NCBI GenBank assembly: GCA_023249275.1
Contig: JAHFCV010000150.1
Coordinates: 1 to 5,356 of the forward strand
DNA: 5,356 bases
Direction: 5' to 3'
Source: Candidatus Methanoperedens sp.
GTDB taxonomy: Archaea; Halobacteriota; Methanosarcinia; Methanosarcinales; Methanoperedenaceae
Position numbers and translations under genes: made by a program. Below the pieces are notes generated by a model, which saw nothing but the letters and a program-made list of their open reading frames with translations, was not told the DNA's origin and did not search any database. This document shows positions 4,790-5,356 of the stretch, piece by piece (position 1 is the first letter of the stretch; each line of letters begins with the position of its first letter).

Positions 4790-5356
4790 GTGAACTTCAG
4801 GACAAAACAGTATCTCAGGAAAAGGTTCGGGGATTATTACCAGAACTCAGGACTTGCCATGCCGCCAGAGCTTGCAAGACGCGAATGGGGTTTTATATTC
4901 TTTGACGAACTGCCAGAAGTGGTAATGCGCCGCCACAAAGCTTTTTCTTCGCACAGTGAAGCGGTTGAATACATCAGGGGAATGGCGCCTGCGCATGTGT
5001 ATCATTCGGCAGCGTATTACCAGTTTCCCGGTGCTGCTACCATGAAGGAGAAGCAGTGGCAGGGCGCAGACCTGATTTTTGACCTTGATGCAGACCATTT
5101 GCCTCCGGAGGTGAGGGGAAGGTCGTATAAAGAAATGCTCGATGCCGTGAAAAAAGAAACGGGTAAGCTTCTTGATTTTCTTTTTGATGACTTTGGATTT
5201 TCAGATGATAGGGTCAGCATTGTGTTCTCGGGAGGGCGCGGGTATCACATCCATGTGCGAGACCCGAAAGTGCTGATGCTTGAGAGTGCAGAGAGGCGGG
5301 AGATTGTGGATTATCTGGGCGGGACTGGCCTGGCTACAGATTTTTTGTTCAAACCT
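4790..5356 (+). CDS. priS: DNA primase small (catalytic) subunit PriS, 3' truncated by window
   Basis: These are the first 189 residues of an archaeal/eukaryotic-type primase catalytic subunit, usually about 350-420 residues; the frame runs off the window end. PriS with PriL makes the primers for replication and can also extend DNA strands. The hallmark residues are visible. The metal-binding aspartates lie in LIFDLDADHL (D98, D100, D102). SGGRGYHIHV (147-156) carries the conserved nucleotide-binding Ser, Arg and His. REWGFIFFDE (31-40) and RRHKAFSS (47-54) are typical of the euryarchaeal proteins. The GTG at 4790 is the only sensible start: an in-frame TAA lies at 4781-4783, and the next ATG (codon 24) would remove the conserved N-terminus FRTKQYLRKRF. 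In related archaea a GINS subunit gene often follows priS, which cannot be tested here. Confidence 0.96.
   Translation, partial: MNFRTKQYLRKRFGDYYQNSGLAMPPELARREWGFIFFDELPEVVMRRHKAFSSHSEAVEYIRGMAPAHVYHSAAYYQFPGAATMKEKQWQGADLIFDLDADHLPPEVRGRSYKEMLDAVKKETGKLLDFLFDDFGFSDDRVSIVFSGGRGYHIHVRDPKVLMLESAERREIVDYLGGTGLATDFLFKP

Noticed and set aside
4847..5220. Minus-strand open frames within priS
   Set aside because: They are shadows of the priS reading frame, which carries clear catalytic motifs throughout.

Overview
The window looks like a stretch of a methanogen-like or methanotrophic euryarchaeal chromosome. The evidence is an archaeal-type DNA primase catalytic subunit (PriS), a CooC-type maturation ATPase of the kind paired with nickel CO dehydrogenase, a proline tRNA gene without an encoded CCA tail, and several starts that sit 26-27 bases downstream of A/T-rich TATA-like boxes with little or no Shine-Dalgarno sequence. 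The residue patterns of PriS and CooC remind me of Methanosarcinales and relatives (ANME-2d/Methanoperedens type). That placement is inference from memory, not a search result.

Layout, left to right. Positions 1-596 (+) hold the 3' three quarters of a CooC-like ATPase; its P-loop lies outside the window. Next come a short CGCAAA repeat and a compact toxin-antitoxin pair (708-1354, +): a ribbon-helix-helix antitoxin and a PIN-domain (VapC-like) nuclease. A ten-helix EamA-family exporter follows (1441-2298, +), apparently made from a leaderless transcript. It converges on a small thioredoxin/glutaredoxin-like protein (2327-2575, -), with a hairpin between the two. A proline tRNA (anticodon GGG) is at 2709-2783 (-). 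Upstream of it on the minus strand are an unrecognised lysine-rich small protein (2905-3114), whose upstream part (3115-3205) appears to lie in other frames, and an OGG1-type 8-oxoguanine DNA glycosylase (3251-4072). A gene-free stretch of 236 bases separates the glycosylase from a GYD-domain protein (4309-4593, -). That gene is divergent from priS (4790 to the window end, +), which is cut off by the window.

No single pathway links all these genes. The window is mostly housekeeping: DNA repair, replication priming, redox, a tRNA and metallocofactor assembly. One accessory module, the toxin-antitoxin pair, sits between CooC and the exporter. The glycosylase and the small downstream protein probably share a transcript. 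I see no CRISPR array, insertion sequence, phage gene or attachment site, and nothing I can defend as a wholly new system. The points most worth a second look are the doubly frame-shifted small gene at 2905-3205 and the altered opposite-base-reading residues in the glycosylase.
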